From Mycolicibacterium psychrotolerans (lineage in GTDB: Bacteria > Actinomycetota > Actinomycetes > Mycobacteriales > Mycobacteriaceae): DNA of 64,000 nt. The translations under genes were made by a program, and so were the position numbers. The DNA is taken from contig NZ_AP022574.1 in assembly GCF_010729305.1 (NCBI RefSeq), forward strand, positions 2,170,001-2,234,000, read 5' to 3'. Under the pieces are notes generated by a model. The model was not told where the DNA came from. It made no database searches and saw only the letters and a program-made list of their open reading frames with translations. Of the stretch, positions 17,481 through 26,456 are shown one piece after another (within the stretch, counting starts at the first letter, position 1; the number at the start of each line of letters is the position of its first letter).

Positions 17481-18458
17481 CTAGCTCGCAGCCGCGACGA
17501 TCGGCGCGGGCACCCCGGTCGAGCGGCGCCACAGCCGGCTGAGGTTGCCGACCCGCGACAGCAGCGACGCGCCCTCCGCCGAGCGCGGCTCCAGCGCCGG
17601 ATCGCCGGCGGCGGTTTCGCCCAGGGCCTCCCGCAGAGCCGGCAGCAGTTGCTTGGCCGCCAGCGCGTAACCCGCAGCCGACGGGTGGAACATGTCGGAG
17701 GAGAACAGCACCTCCGGGGCCTTCTGGAAGTGCGGCGCGAGCAGATCGGAGAACGGCACCGGCACGCCGCCGGCCGCGCGCACGGCGGCCGCCTGTACCC
17801 GCGCCAGCCGCAGTCCGCGGCTGCGGGTCACCCAGCGCAGCGGTTGCGGGATCGCCTTGATCACCCCGAAGTCCGGGCAGGTGCCGACGACGACGACCGC
17901 GCCGCTGCCGCGAAGGCGCCGCACCGCGCGGCCCAGCCGGCGGGCCGACGGGCCGATGCCGTTGGGGGCGGTGATGTCATTGGCTCCGATCATGATCACC
18001 GCGGCGTCCGGCGGGGGGCCTGCGACGAACATCGCGTCGATCTGACCGGACAGGCCCTTGGAGGTGGCCCCGACGATGGCTTTCGTGCTCAATCGGATGC
18101 GTTTGCCCGACTCCTCGGCCAGGCCGCGGGCCAGCAGGACGCCGGGTACCTCGTCGGCGCCAGCGCAGCCGTAGCCGGTGGCCGTGGAGTCGCCGAAGAT
18201 CATCAGGTGCAGGTCGAAGGGGACCCCGCGATGCCAGCGTTGCGGGGGACCGCCGTCGGCGGTGTAGACGCCGTCGGCGCGCGGCGGGACGTCCCAGGAC
18301 TTGGGGATGACGCGGCGGGCCTGGTCGGCCTGCCCGGTCAGCAGGTTGCGGGCGCCGACGTAGAACGAGCCCGTCGACGCCAGGGTTGCCACGGCCGCCA
18401 GGGCTACCGTCGACCGACGCGGCGCGCGGACGCGAGGAGCGCGGTGGCTGATGCCCAC
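17481..18458 (-). CDS. SGNH/GDSL-type esterase (Rv1075c type)
   Basis: A 325-residue exported or membrane-anchored esterase. A hydrophobic segment (about 17-37) follows a basic N-terminus. The GDSL block is IFGDSTATGYGC with nucleophile Ser91, IGANDIT gives the oxyanion Asn, and DMFHPSAAGY (about residue 255) supplies the Asp-His pair. All four SGNH blocks are therefore present. The start is a GTG. It lies upstream of fadA3 and divergent from lipU, as in M. tuberculosis. Confidence 0.9.
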   Translation of the reverse strand: MGISHRAPRVRAPRRSTVALAAVATLASTGSFYVGARNLLTGQADQARRVIPKSWDVPPRADGVYTADGGPPQRWHRGVPFDLHLMIFGDSTATGYGCAGADEVPGVLLARGLAEESGKRIRLSTKAIVGATSKGLSGQIDAMFVAGPPPDAAVIMIGANDITAPNGIGPSARRLGRAVRRLRGSGAVVVVGTCPDFGVIKAIPQPLRWVTRSRGLRLARVQAAAVRAAGGVPVPFSDLLAPHFQKAPEVLFSSDMFHPSAAGYALAAKQLLPALREALGETAAGDPALEPRSAEGASLLSRVGNLSRLWRRSTGVPAPIVAAAS

Positions 18459-18522
18459 GCCGCCAGTTTAAGTGCGATTTCTGCGGATACGCGCGTTGCA
18501 CAGACAATCGGCGGTCACGGTG

Positions 18523-18572
18523 CGGTATCAACTCCGGTATCAATCACGTTTAACCGATTGTGATAATGGTTA
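18523..18572. promoter_or_regulatory. Direct and inverted repeats in the lipU/SGNH divergent promoter
   Basis: CGGTATCAA occurs at 18523-18531 and 18535-18543 (12-nt period). TAACC-N12-GGTTA follows at 18551-18572. This AT-richer stretch lies 79-128 nt before lipU. Direct repeats of about one helical turn suggest a response-regulator or activator site. The regulator is unknown. A -10-like TATCTT lies at 18606-18611. Confidence 0.4.
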
Positions 18573-18650
18573 CAGATGCCAAGCTAAGTAACGAGCTTGT
18601 CTGAGTATCTTGGCTTATCCCGGGCTACAACGGCGTAGGAAGTGGTGGCG

Positions 18651-19721
18651 ATGACGGCACCGAGCAAGATCCCGAGTTCTGCACACCTGGGTGTCAGGCC
18701 AGGTCGTGGGCACAAACCGCGCCGCTTCCCGGTCAGTGACGGCGCGCCCGTCGAGGTGGTCGAAGACGGCCCGAGCATCGCGGGCCGACTCATGGGCCTG
18801 GCGGCGATGGCGACGATCAAGCCCTTCCTGTCCGTGGGCAGCTACGCCCCCAAGTTGCCGTGGCCGTGGGGCCTGGTCGACTTCGCGGCGCGTGTGATCC
18901 GCCCGGTGCCCGGCACCGTGCGCGCGACCATCGGCCTGCCGCACTGCACCGCCCAGCTGGTCCGGGCCTCCGGTGTGCTGCCCGCCGACGGCAAGCGCAG
19001 CGTGATTCTCTACATGCACGGCGGTGCGTTCCTGACGTGCGGGGTGAACACCCACGGCCGGTTGGTGACGGCGCTGTCCCGCTACGCCGATGCGCCGGTG
19101 CTCGTCGTGAACTACCGGATGATCCCCAAGCACTCCGTGGGCACCGCCCTCGACGACTGCTTCGACGCCTACCGGTGGCTGCGCGAGACCGGATACGAGC
19201 CGGACCAGATCGTGCTCGCCGGCGATTCCGCGGGCGGCTATCTCGCCCTCTCCCTCGCCGAGCGCCTGCAGTTCGAGGGTGTCGAGGGCTACGGGGCCGA
19301 GACGCCGGCGGCGATCGTCACGATGTCCCCGCTGTTCGAGATCGACAACGAGGCGCGGGCCGACCATCCGAACATCCGCAGCGATGCGATGTTCCCGCCC
19401 AAGGCTTTCCACGCCCTGGTCGAGCTGATCGAGCAGGCGGCGGCGAAGCGGGTGGTCGACGGCAAGCCCGAGGAGGTCTTCGAGCCGCTCGACCACATCG
19501 AACCCGGGCTGCCGCGCACGCTGATCCACGTGTCCGGCTCCGAGGTCCTGCTCAGCGATGCGCGCAAGGCCGCCCGGCTGCTGGCCGCGTCGGGCGTCCC
19601 GGTGGAGGTCCGCATCTGGCCCGGTCAGATGCACGTCTTCCAGCTCGGTGCGCCTGCGGTGCCGGAGGCAAGCCGCTCGATCCGGCAGATCGGCGAGTAC
19701 ATCCGAGAGGCCACCTGGTAG
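18651..19721 (+). CDS. lipU: Hormone-sensitive-lipase-family esterase LipU
   Basis: A 356-residue alpha/beta hydrolase that hydrolyses short to medium acyl esters. The oxyanion motif HGGAF (123-127), the nucleophile Ser193 in AGDSAGGYLA and a C-terminal His in PGQMHVFQLG are present. The ATG has AGGAAG 8 nt upstream, a better fit than the in-frame GTG three codons earlier. It sits in the same place as Rv1076. No signal peptide is visible. Confidence 0.92.
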   Translation: MTAPSKIPSSAHLGVRPGRGHKPRRFPVSDGAPVEVVEDGPSIAGRLMGLAAMATIKPFLSVGSYAPKLPWPWGLVDFAARVIRPVPGTVRATIGLPHCTAQLVRASGVLPADGKRSVILYMHGGAFLTCGVNTHGRLVTALSRYADAPVLVVNYRMIPKHSVGTALDDCFDAYRWLRETGYEPDQIVLAGDSAGGYLALSLAERLQFEGVEGYGAETPAAIVTMSPLFEIDNEARADHPNIRSDAMFPPKAFHALVELIEQAAAKRVVDGKPEEVFEPLDHIEPGLPRTLIHVSGSEVLLSDARKAARLLAASGVPVEVRIWPGQMHVFQLGAPAVPEASRSIRQIGEYIREATW

Positions 19722-19750
19722 TCGTTCACCGGGCCTGAGACCATGGACGC

Positions 19751-21145
19751 ATGCGGATCGCCCGGCACGTCAGTGAGCTCATCGGCAACACCCCTCTGGT
19801 GCAGCTGAACTCCGTCGTCCCCGACGGGGCGGGCACGGTGGCCGCCAAAGTCGAATACCTCAACCCCGGCGGCAGTTCCAAGGACCGCATCGCGGTCAAG
19901 ATGATCGACGCCGCCGAGGCAAGCGGTGAGCTCAAGCCGGGCGGCACGATCGTCGAACCGACGTCGGGCAACACCGGGGTGGGCCTGGCGCTGGTGGCTC
20001 AGCAGCGCGGCTACAGGTGCATCTTCGTCTGCCCGGACAAGGTCAGCGAGGACAAGCAGAACGTGCTGCGTGCGTACGGCGCCGACGTGGTGGTCTGCCC
20101 CACCGCCGTCGCGCCCGACGACCCGGACAGCTACTACAGCGTGTCCAACCGGCTGGTCACCGAGATCGAGGGCGCCTGGAAGCCCGACCAGTACTCGAAC
20201 CCGATGGGTCCGGAGAGCCACTACGAGTCGACCGGGCCGGAGATCTGGGCCGACACCGACGGCAAGATCACCCACTTCGTCGCGGGCGTCGGCACCGGCG
20301 GGACGATCACCGGCGCCGGCCGCTACCTCAAGGAAGTCTCCGGCGGCCGGGTGAAGGTCATCGGCGTCGACCCCGAAGGCTCGGTGTACTCGGGCGGCAC
20401 CGGACGCCCGTACCTCGTGGAGGGGGTCGGCGAGGATTTCTGGCCGTCGGCCTACGACCCGTCGGTGCCCGACGAGATCATCGCGGTCTCCGACGCCGAC
20501 TCGTTCGACATGACCCGGCGGCTGGCCCGCGAAGAGGCCCTGCTGGTCGGCGGCTCGTGCGGAATGGCCGCGTACGCGGCGATCCAGGTCGCCGAGCGGG
20601 AGGGGCCCGATGCGCTCGTCGTCGTGCTGCTGCCAGACGGCGGACGCGGATACCTGTCCAAGATCTTCAACGACGGCTGGATGTCGTCCTACGGTTTCCT
20701 GCGCAGCCGGCTCGACGGGTCGGTCGCGGAGTCCACGGTCGGTGACGTGCTGCGCGGCAAGTCGGGCGCGCTGCCCGACCTGGTGCACACGCATCCGTCG
20801 GAAACCGTGCGCGACGCGATCGGCATCCTGCGCGAGTACGGGGTGTCGCAGATGCCGGTCGTCGGGGCCGAACCGCCGGTGATGGCGGGTGAGGTCGCCG
20901 GCAGCGTCTCCGAACGCGAGTTGCTCTCCGCGGTCTTCGAGGGACGCGCGAAACTCGCCGACGCGGTGTCCCAGCACATGAGCCCCGCGCTGCCGCTTAT
21001 CGGCGCAGGCGAACTGGTCAGCACCGCGGCGAAGACGCTGCGGGAGTGCGACGCGGTGATGGTGGTCGAGGAGGGCAAGCCGGTGGGCGTGCTGACCCGC
21101 CATGATCTGCTCGGTTACCTGTCGGACACCAGCGCGCGCCGCTGA
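19751..21145 (+). CDS. cbs: Cystathionine beta-synthase
   Basis: PLP enzyme, 464 residues, condensing homocysteine with serine or an activated serine to cystathionine. The PLP lysine is Lys44 in NPGGSSKDRIAV, and the phosphate loop is TSGNTG. A C-terminal CBS-domain pair (about 335-460) follows and probably binds an adenosyl ligand. There is no N-terminal haem domain. Located 29 nt after lipU. With metB 2.7 kb downstream it provides both directions of transsulfuration. Confidence 0.96.
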   Translation: MRIARHVSELIGNTPLVQLNSVVPDGAGTVAAKVEYLNPGGSSKDRIAVKMIDAAEASGELKPGGTIVEPTSGNTGVGLALVAQQRGYRCIFVCPDKVSEDKQNVLRAYGADVVVCPTAVAPDDPDSYYSVSNRLVTEIEGAWKPDQYSNPMGPESHYESTGPEIWADTDGKITHFVAGVGTGGTITGAGRYLKEVSGGRVKVIGVDPEGSVYSGGTGRPYLVEGVGEDFWPSAYDPSVPDEIIAVSDADSFDMTRRLAREEALLVGGSCGMAAYAAIQVAEREGPDALVVVLLPDGGRGYLSKIFNDGWMSSYGFLRSRLDGSVAESTVGDVLRGKSGALPDLVHTHPSETVRDAIGILREYGVSQMPVVGAEPPVMAGEVAGSVSERELLSAVFEGRAKLADAVSQHMSPALPLIGAGELVSTAAKTLRECDAVMVVEEGKPVGVLTRHDLLGYLSDTSARR

Positions 21146-21240
21146 GCGACGCCGTCCTGAACGGCTGGCAAACGCTTCCAACCGCGCTGCACCCCACGCG
21201 GGCCCGCGCGTAAAACCCCTGTTCGCAGGCTTTTCTCAGG

Positions 21241-21246
21241 TATGGT
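21241..21246 (+). promoter_or_regulatory. -10 box of the pra gene pair
   Basis: TATGGT fits the mycobacterial TANNNT -10. A start point near 21253 would give a leader of about 36 nt with GGAAGG before the ATG. A perfect palindrome, CGCGGGCCCGCG, lies about 30 nt upstream. Confidence 0.5.
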
Positions 21247-21288
21247 GTTCTCGCTTGTCCCCAGCTAAGCAACTGACTGGAAGGCATC

Positions 21289-21942
21289 ATGACCGATCAA
21301 CCGCCCCCTGCGAACCATCCGCCGCCACCACCACCGGGCGGGTATCCGCCGCCACCGCCGTCGGCCGGAGGGTTTCCACCACAGGGGGCGATGGGTTATC
21401 CCGCTGCGCCCGCGAGCCTGGGAGCGGGGCTGCCGAAGTCGGCGTACACGCCGTGGCTCAGCAGGGTCCTCGCCTGGGTGATCGACTTCATCCCGTTGCT
21501 GATCCTCCAGGGCATCGGAGCCGGCATCCTGCTGGGCACGCAGGACACCGCCTGCGTCACCGACAATTCGGAATACGAGCTCGGTGAGTTCTGCGCCAGC
21601 GGTGCGTCGACGACGGGTCAGATCGCGATCGCCGTCACCGCAATCCTGGCCCTGGCCTACTGGATCTGGAACCTGGGTTACCGGCAGGGGACCACGGGGT
21701 CGAGCATCGGCAAGGGCGTCATGAAGTTCAAGATCGTGAGCGAAAAGACCGGCCAGCCGGTCGGTTTCGGCATGTCCTTCGTTCGCGAGATCATCTACTG
21801 GGTCATCGCGGGGCTGTGCGTCGGCATCATCTGGTTGATCGCCGTGCTGTTCCCGTTGTGGGACGAGAAGCGTCAGACCCTGGTCGACAAAGTTCTCAAC
21901 CACGTTGCGCTGCCGACTGATTCGAGGAGGGAGATTCGATGA
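21289..21942 (+). CDS. Proline-rich RDD-family membrane protein, first tandem copy
   Basis: A 217-residue protein with a Pro/Gly-rich head (about residues 4-40, repeated PPPPGGYPP) followed by an RDD domain. The domain starts YTPWLSRVLAWVIDFIPLL and continues through several helices, including YRQGTTGSSIGKGVMKFKIV. The Pra (proline-rich antigen, Rv1078) family in M. tuberculosis has the same design. Two cysteines lie in the first extracytoplasmic loop (DTACVTDN, GEFCASG). Its stop overlaps the next start as ATGA. Confidence 0.88.
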   Translation: MTDQPPPANHPPPPPPGGYPPPPPSAGGFPPQGAMGYPAAPASLGAGLPKSAYTPWLSRVLAWVIDFIPLLILQGIGAGILLGTQDTACVTDNSEYELGEFCASGASTTGQIAIAVTAILALAYWIWNLGYRQGTTGSSIGKGVMKFKIVSEKTGQPVGFGMSFVREIIYWVIAGLCVGIIWLIAVLFPLWDEKRQTLVDKVLNHVALPTDSRREIR

Positions 21943-22661
21943 CAGACAATCCGGGCGGTTACCCGCCACCGGGTGGATACCAACCGCCGGGGGGATACCC
22001 GCCACCCGGCGGTCAACCGACCCCGCAGGGCGGCTATTCGCCGCCGCCGCCGCCTCCTGGCGGTTATCCGCCTCCGCCGCAGGGTAACTACCCTCCTGGC
22101 GGTTTCCCCCCGCAGCAGCAGGGCGGTTACCCGGCGTCGGCCCCCGCGCAGGTGCTCCCGAAAGAGAGCTACACACCCTGGATCACGCGGGTGGCGGCAT
22201 GGTTCATCGACAACATCCCGGTGTTCATCATTGCCGGCATCGGGCAGGCCATCGCGATCCTGACCGGCGACAACAACTGCGAGACGCTCAACGGCGGCTA
22301 CTCCTGCACGTCGAGCTACTCCGTCGTGGGGTCGCTGGCCACGTTCTTGGCCTCGGTGCTGTCGCTGGCCTACGTCGTGTGGAACTACGGCTACCGCCAG
22401 GGCACCACGGGCTCGAGCATCGGCAAGTCGGTGATGAAGTTCAAGGTGGTCAGCGAAAAGACCTGGCAGCCGATCGGTTTCGCGCTGTCGATCGTGCGTC
22501 AGCTCGCCCACCTCGTGGATGCGATCATCTGCTACATCGGCTACCTGTTCCCGCTGTGGGACGCCAAGCGGCAGACGCTCGCCGACAAGATCATGACGAC
22601 GGTCTGCGTGCCGCTGGCCCCGCAGGGCCAGCACTCGCAGCCGCCGACCCACCACTACTAG
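21939..22661 (+). CDS. pra: Proline-rich antigen homologue, second tandem copy (Pra)
   Basis: A 240-residue paralogue of the gene before it, with a longer Pro/Gly-rich head (about 70 residues of GGY-PPP type repeats) and the same RDD membrane domain (YTPWITRVAAWFIDNIPVFII; YRQGTTGSSIGKSVMKFKVV). The extracytoplasmic loop again has a Cys pair. Which copy is the direct orthologue of Rv1078 cannot be settled by eye; the longer Pro-rich head here fits better. The function of RDD proteins is mostly unknown; some relatives are ion exchangers. Confidence 0.85.
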   Translation: MTDNPGGYPPPGGYQPPGGYPPPGGQPTPQGGYSPPPPPPGGYPPPPQGNYPPGGFPPQQQGGYPASAPAQVLPKESYTPWITRVAAWFIDNIPVFIIAGIGQAIAILTGDNNCETLNGGYSCTSSYSVVGSLATFLASVLSLAYVVWNYGYRQGTTGSSIGKSVMKFKVVSEKTWQPIGFALSIVRQLAHLVDAIICYIGYLFPLWDAKRQTLADKIMTTVCVPLAPQGQHSQPPTHHY

Positions 22662-22679
22662 AGCAGGCCGGGGCCGGCG

Positions 22680-23858
22680 TCAGCGGAACGCGCTGACGCC
22701 GGTCAACGCCTGACCGATGACCAGCTGGTGCACCTCCGAGGTGCCCTCGTAGGTCAGCACCGACTCCAGGTTGTTGGCATGCCGGATCACCGGATACTCC
22801 AGCGTGATTCCGTTGGCGCCCAACAAGGTTCGGCACTGTCTTGCGATCTTGATGGCTTCGCGGACATTGTTCAGCTTGCCGACGCTGACCTGTTCGGGCC
22901 GGATACGGCCCTCGTCCTTGAGACGGCCCAGGTGCAGCGCCAGCAGTTGCGCCTTGCCCAGTTCCACCGCCATGTCGGCGATCTTGGCCTGTGTCAACTG
23001 ATAACCGGCCAGCGTCTTGTCGAACACCTGTCGGCTGCCGACGTAGTCCAGTGCGGACTCCAGGCAGTCGCGCGCCGCACCGACCGCGCCGAACACGATG
23101 CCGAAGCGAGCCTCCGACAGACAGCTCAGCGGTCCCGCCAGCCCCCGCGCGCCCGGCAGTCTCGCGTCCTCGGGCACCCGCACGTCGTCGAGGCTGAACT
23201 CCGAGGTGACCGATGCCCGCAGCGACAGCTTGTGCGTCATATCGCGGGCACTGAACCCCGGTGTGGACGTCGGGACCGCGAAGCCGAGCACGCCGTCCTC
23301 GGCGCGGGCCCAGACGATCGCGACGTCGGCCACCGAGGCGTTGGTGATCCACATCTTCGACCCGTTGAGGATCCAGTCCGACCCGTCCCGGCGCGCGGTG
23401 GTGCGCATCCCGCCCGGGTTGGAGCCGAAGTCGGGTTCGGTCAGCCCGAAGCAGCCGATCAGTTCGCCGGCGGCCATCCCGGGCAGCCACTGCTCGCGCT
23501 GCTCCTCGCTGCCCCAGTGGTGAATGGCGAACATCGCCAGCGAACCCTGCACCGAGACCAGGCTGCGCAGCCCGCTGTCCACGGCCTCCAGTTCCTGGCA
23601 GACCAGGCCGTAGGCCGTCGCACTCGACCCGCTGCAGCCGTATCCGGTCAGGTGCATGCCGAGCAGACCCAGCTTGCCGATCTCGACGGCGAGGTCGCGC
23701 ACGGGCACCTGGCCGGTCTCGAACCATTCGGCGATGTGGGGGCGCAGCCGCTGCTCGCCGAACTGGCGCACCATCGTGCGCAGGTCGATGTCCTCGGCAC
23801 TCAGCAGCGAGTCGAGGTCCAGCAGGTTTTCGATCGAGGAGGTCCCAGGGGTGGACAT
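22680..23858 (-). CDS. Acyl-CoA dehydrogenase, glutaryl-CoA dehydrogenase-like (FadE7-like)
   Basis: Flavin-dependent acyl-CoA dehydrogenase, 392 residues. The substrate/FAD signature GLTEPDFGSNPGGMRT and the C-terminal YEGTSEVHQLVIG, whose Glu is the expected catalytic base, match the glutaryl-CoA dehydrogenase branch. LLGANGITLEYPV also fits that branch. It may act in lysine, tryptophan or dicarboxylate breakdown. It is divergent from metB with only 32 nt between starts. Confidence 0.88.
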   Translation of the reverse strand: MSTPGTSSIENLLDLDSLLSAEDIDLRTMVRQFGEQRLRPHIAEWFETGQVPVRDLAVEIGKLGLLGMHLTGYGCSGSSATAYGLVCQELEAVDSGLRSLVSVQGSLAMFAIHHWGSEEQREQWLPGMAAGELIGCFGLTEPDFGSNPGGMRTTARRDGSDWILNGSKMWITNASVADVAIVWARAEDGVLGFAVPTSTPGFSARDMTHKLSLRASVTSEFSLDDVRVPEDARLPGARGLAGPLSCLSEARFGIVFGAVGAARDCLESALDYVGSRQVFDKTLAGYQLTQAKIADMAVELGKAQLLALHLGRLKDEGRIRPEQVSVGKLNNVREAIKIARQCRTLLGANGITLEYPVIRHANNLESVLTYEGTSEVHQLVIGQALTGVSAFR

Positions 23859-23876
23859 GGATAAGTTCTACACCGC

Positions 23877-23882
23877 TACCCT
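23877..23882 (+). promoter_or_regulatory. -10 box predicting a leaderless metB transcript
   Basis: TACCCT fits TANNNT and ends 8 nt before the metB ATG, so transcription would start at or next to the start codon. No Shine-Dalgarno is visible. Confidence 0.5.
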
Positions 23883-23890
23883 GGGCCACC

Positions 23891-25063
23891 ATGAGCGAGC
23901 AGCGCAGCGCAGCCGACCATTTCCGGGCTCTCGGCCCCGCCACGAAGGCCATTCACGCTGGTTACCGGCCTGATCCGGCCACCGGTGTGGTCAACCCCCC
24001 GATCTACGCCAGCTCGACGTTCGCCCAGGACGGCGTCGGCGGGCTGCGCGGCGGCTTCGAGTACGCACGGACCGGCAATCCCACCCGCTCGGCGCTCGAG
24101 GCGGCGCTGGCCGCGGTGGAGTCGGCAACCTACGGGCGGGCGTTCAGCTCGGGGATGGCCGCCACCGACTGCGTTCTGCGGGCCGTGCTGCGGCCCGGCG
24201 ACCACATCGTGATCCCCGACGACGCCTATGGCGGCACGTTCCGGTTGATCGACAAGGTGTTCTCGCTCTGGGGCATCAGCTACACCGCGGTCGCCCTGGG
24301 TGACCTCGATCTGGTGCGGGCGGCGATCACCGACCGCACGAAGCTGATCTGGGTGGAGACGCCCACCAATCCGCTGCTGTCGATCGCCGACATCTCCGCG
24401 ATCGCCGGGCTGGCCGCCGAGAGGAAGGCCAAGGTGCTGGTGGACAACACCTTCGCCTCGCCGGCGCTGCAGCAGCCGTTGACGCTCGGTGCCGACATCG
24501 TGCTGCACTCGACCACCAAGTACATCGGCGGGCATTCCGACGTCGTGGGCGGCGCTCTGCTCACCAACGACGAAGCGCTCGACGAGGCGTTCGCGTTTCT
24601 GCAGAACGGCGCCGGCGCGGTGCCGGGTCCGTTCGACGCCTACCTGACCATCCGCGGCCTGAAGACGTTGCCGTTGCGGATGCAGCGGCACAGCGAGAAC
24701 GCCGCGGCCATCGCGGAGTTCCTCGACGGGCACCCCGCGGTCGGGACCGTGCTCTATCCGGGCCTGCCCGGCCATCCCAATCACGACGTCGCCGCCAAGC
24801 AGATGAGCGGCTTCGGCGGGATGGTGTCGGTCCGGCTCACGGGCGGCCCGCAGGCCGCGCGCGACTTCTGCGCCCGCACCGAGATCTTCATCCTCGCCGA
24901 ATCGCTCGGCGGGGTGGAGTCGCTGATCGAGTACCCCGGCGCGATGACGCACGCCTCGACCGCCGGATCCCAGCTCGAGGTGCCGGACGATCTGGTGCGC
25001 CTGTCGGTCGGTATCGAGGACGTCGCCGACCTGCTCGGTGACATCGAGCAGGCCCTCGCTTAG
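23891..25063 (+). CDS. metB: Cystathionine gamma-synthase
   Basis: Cys/Met-metabolism PLP enzyme, 390 residues. It condenses O-succinyl- or O-acetylhomoserine with cysteine, and some mycobacterial homologues also show gamma-lyase activity. Lys210 in LHSTTKYIGGHSD binds PLP. YARTGNPTRSALE and FSSGMAATDCVL are family blocks. Its stop overlaps the opposing GPP34 gene by 4 nt. Confidence 0.95.
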   Translation: MSEQRSAADHFRALGPATKAIHAGYRPDPATGVVNPPIYASSTFAQDGVGGLRGGFEYARTGNPTRSALEAALAAVESATYGRAFSSGMAATDCVLRAVLRPGDHIVIPDDAYGGTFRLIDKVFSLWGISYTAVALGDLDLVRAAITDRTKLIWVETPTNPLLSIADISAIAGLAAERKAKVLVDNTFASPALQQPLTLGADIVLHSTTKYIGGHSDVVGGALLTNDEALDEAFAFLQNGAGAVPGPFDAYLTIRGLKTLPLRMQRHSENAAAIAEFLDGHPAVGTVLYPGLPGHPNHDVAAKQMSGFGGMVSVRLTGGPQAARDFCARTEIFILAESLGGVESLIEYPGAMTHASTAGSQLEVPDDLVRLSVGIEDVADLLGDIEQALA

Positions 25064-25731
25064 GACAACTGCGCCAGCGCCCGGCGGACCGCGGACGCGG
25101 TGACGGCCAGGTTGACCTCCGCCATGCCCGTCGGGGACTCGTCGACCCAGCTGCCGCTGGCGATCTCCCCGGCCCGGGCGTGCACCCAGCGCCAGCCCCG
25201 GTCGTTGAGGCTGAGCAGCGCGCCGAGCCCGTCGGCGGCGTGCAGCACCGTGATGATCGCCGCCGCCGGGGGAGCGGGCGGCCTGCGGTCGAACAGCGCG
25301 GCCAGCAGCGCATCGCGGGCGGGTCCGACACGGCGGCGGTCGGTCAGCGGATAGGCCTCTCGGCGGCGAAAGCCCTTGCCCGGCAGGCTGATCCGATGAA
25401 GCTGGCCCATCCGCTCGAGGTGCTCGAGCAGGCGGCCCTCGGTGTGGCGGGCCAGCGTCTTGATCGCGTCGGCCGGCCGGCGTGGGGTGGCACGCAGGTA
25501 GTCCAGCGCGGGTGCGACGACGGGATCGGACGGACCCGCGGCGTCGAGCGCCACCAGACGGCCTGGCGGCACGGGTTCACCGTCGATCGACGGCCGCACC
25601 CGGCAGGAGTACGCGATGTCGAGCAGTGTCGCGGCGGCCAACGCGTGACCACGCCGCGGATTGTCCAGCCCGGGCTGTGCAGACCCGTTGTCCAGTAGAA
25701 GCAACAACAGGTCCTCGGCGATCTGCGCCAC
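25060..25731 (-). CDS. GOLPH3/VPS74 (GPP34)-family protein
   Basis: A 223-residue protein with the GPP34 opening IAEDLLLLLLDNGSA, an LAAATLLDIAYSC helix, and the later RLLEHLERMGQLHR and YPLTDRRRV segments. In eukaryotes this fold binds phosphatidylinositol-4-phosphate. Many actinobacteria carry copies of unknown role. It is not in the M. tuberculosis metB-greA interval as I recall it, so it is an insertion here. It lies 5 nt upstream of the greA stop, in the same direction reading away from it. Confidence 0.75.
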   Translation of the reverse strand: MAQIAEDLLLLLLDNGSAQPGLDNPRRGHALAAATLLDIAYSCRVRPSIDGEPVPPGRLVALDAAGPSDPVVAPALDYLRATPRRPADAIKTLARHTEGRLLEHLERMGQLHRISLPGKGFRRREAYPLTDRRRVGPARDALLAALFDRRPPAPPAAAIITVLHAADGLGALLSLNDRGWRWVHARAGEIASGSWVDESPTGMAEVNLAVTASAVRRALAQLS

Positions 25732-25736
25732 GGCGG

Positions 25737-26231
25737 TCAGCCGTGATACGGCTCCGCGGAGACCAGCGTCACCTTGACCGTATTGCCGTTGGGCACCGTG
25801 TAGGTACGGGTCTCGCCGACCTTGGCGTCGAGCAGCGCGCCGCCCAGCGGTGAGTTCGGTGAGTAGACCTCGAGCTTGCCGTCGGTGACGCCCTCCTGGC
25901 GGGTGCCGATCAGGAACGTCTCGGTGTCGCTCTCGTCGTCGTCGTAGTAGACCTTGACCACCGAGCCCGGCAACGCGACGCCCGACTGCTTGGGGGCCTC
26001 GCCCACCTTGGCGCTGTTGAGCAACTCCTGCAGCTGACGGATCCGGGCCTCCTGCTGGCCCTGCTCCTCGCGGGCTGCGTGGTAGCCGCCGTTCTCGCGG
26101 AGGTCACCCTCTTCGCGCCGGTCGTTGATCTCGGCGGCGATGACGGGACGATTCGCGATCAACTGGTCCAGCTCTGCCTTCAACCGGTCGAAGGCCTCTT
26201 CGGTCAGCCAGGTGACCTGGGTATCGGTCAT
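25737..26231 (-). CDS. greA: Transcription elongation factor GreA
   Basis: A 164-residue factor that stimulates transcript cleavage by backtracked RNA polymerase. The N-terminal coiled coil (about 8-80) carries the acidic tip [20 protein letters not shown] region, and the C-terminal FKBP-like domain ends [15 protein letters not shown]. The start ATG is followed by [13 protein letters not shown], the usual mycobacterial N-terminus. Confidence 0.97.
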   Translation of the reverse strand: MTDTQVTWLTEEAFDRLKAELDQLIANRPVIAAEINDRREEGDLRENGGYHAAREEQGQQEARIRQLQELLNSAKVGEAPKQSGVALPGSVVKVYYDDDESDTETFLIGTRQEGVTDGKLEVYSPNSPLGGALLDAKVGETRTYTVPNGNTVKVTLVSAEPYHG

Positions 26232-26357
26232 GTCGGCGCGCTCCTGTCGTCGTCGCTTTCAGCGCTGTGTGCGTGAAAAGTTCTCGGGCACGGCGCCGGG
26301 GCTGTCGTACGTGCATCACCGCATCCGTCGCCGTTCGATCGACTCTCAAATGCAGCA

Positions 26358-26385
26358 ATACACGGCCCCAGCAGGAACCGTGTAT
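26358..26385. promoter_or_regulatory. Hairpin in the greA upstream region
   Basis: ATACACGG at 26358-26365 pairs perfectly with CCGTGTAT at 26378-26385 (12-nt loop). A second small stem, CCCGCA/TGCGGG, lies at 26434-26451 just past the DUF4307 stop. The 225-nt interval 26232-26456 has no other gene I can support. It should hold the greA promoter and the DUF4307 terminator. Confidence 0.45.
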
Positions 26386-26456
26386 CGGTCCATGATAGCA
26401 CCGGGGGGATACCCGGTTTTCATGTTTTCGCAGCCCGCAGTTGGTTGCGGGAGGCT

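Noticed and set aside
15738..18563. A 941-codon open frame on the plus strand
   Set aside because: It is antisense to fadA3 and the SGNH hydrolase, which have complete motifs. High G+C produces long shadow frames.
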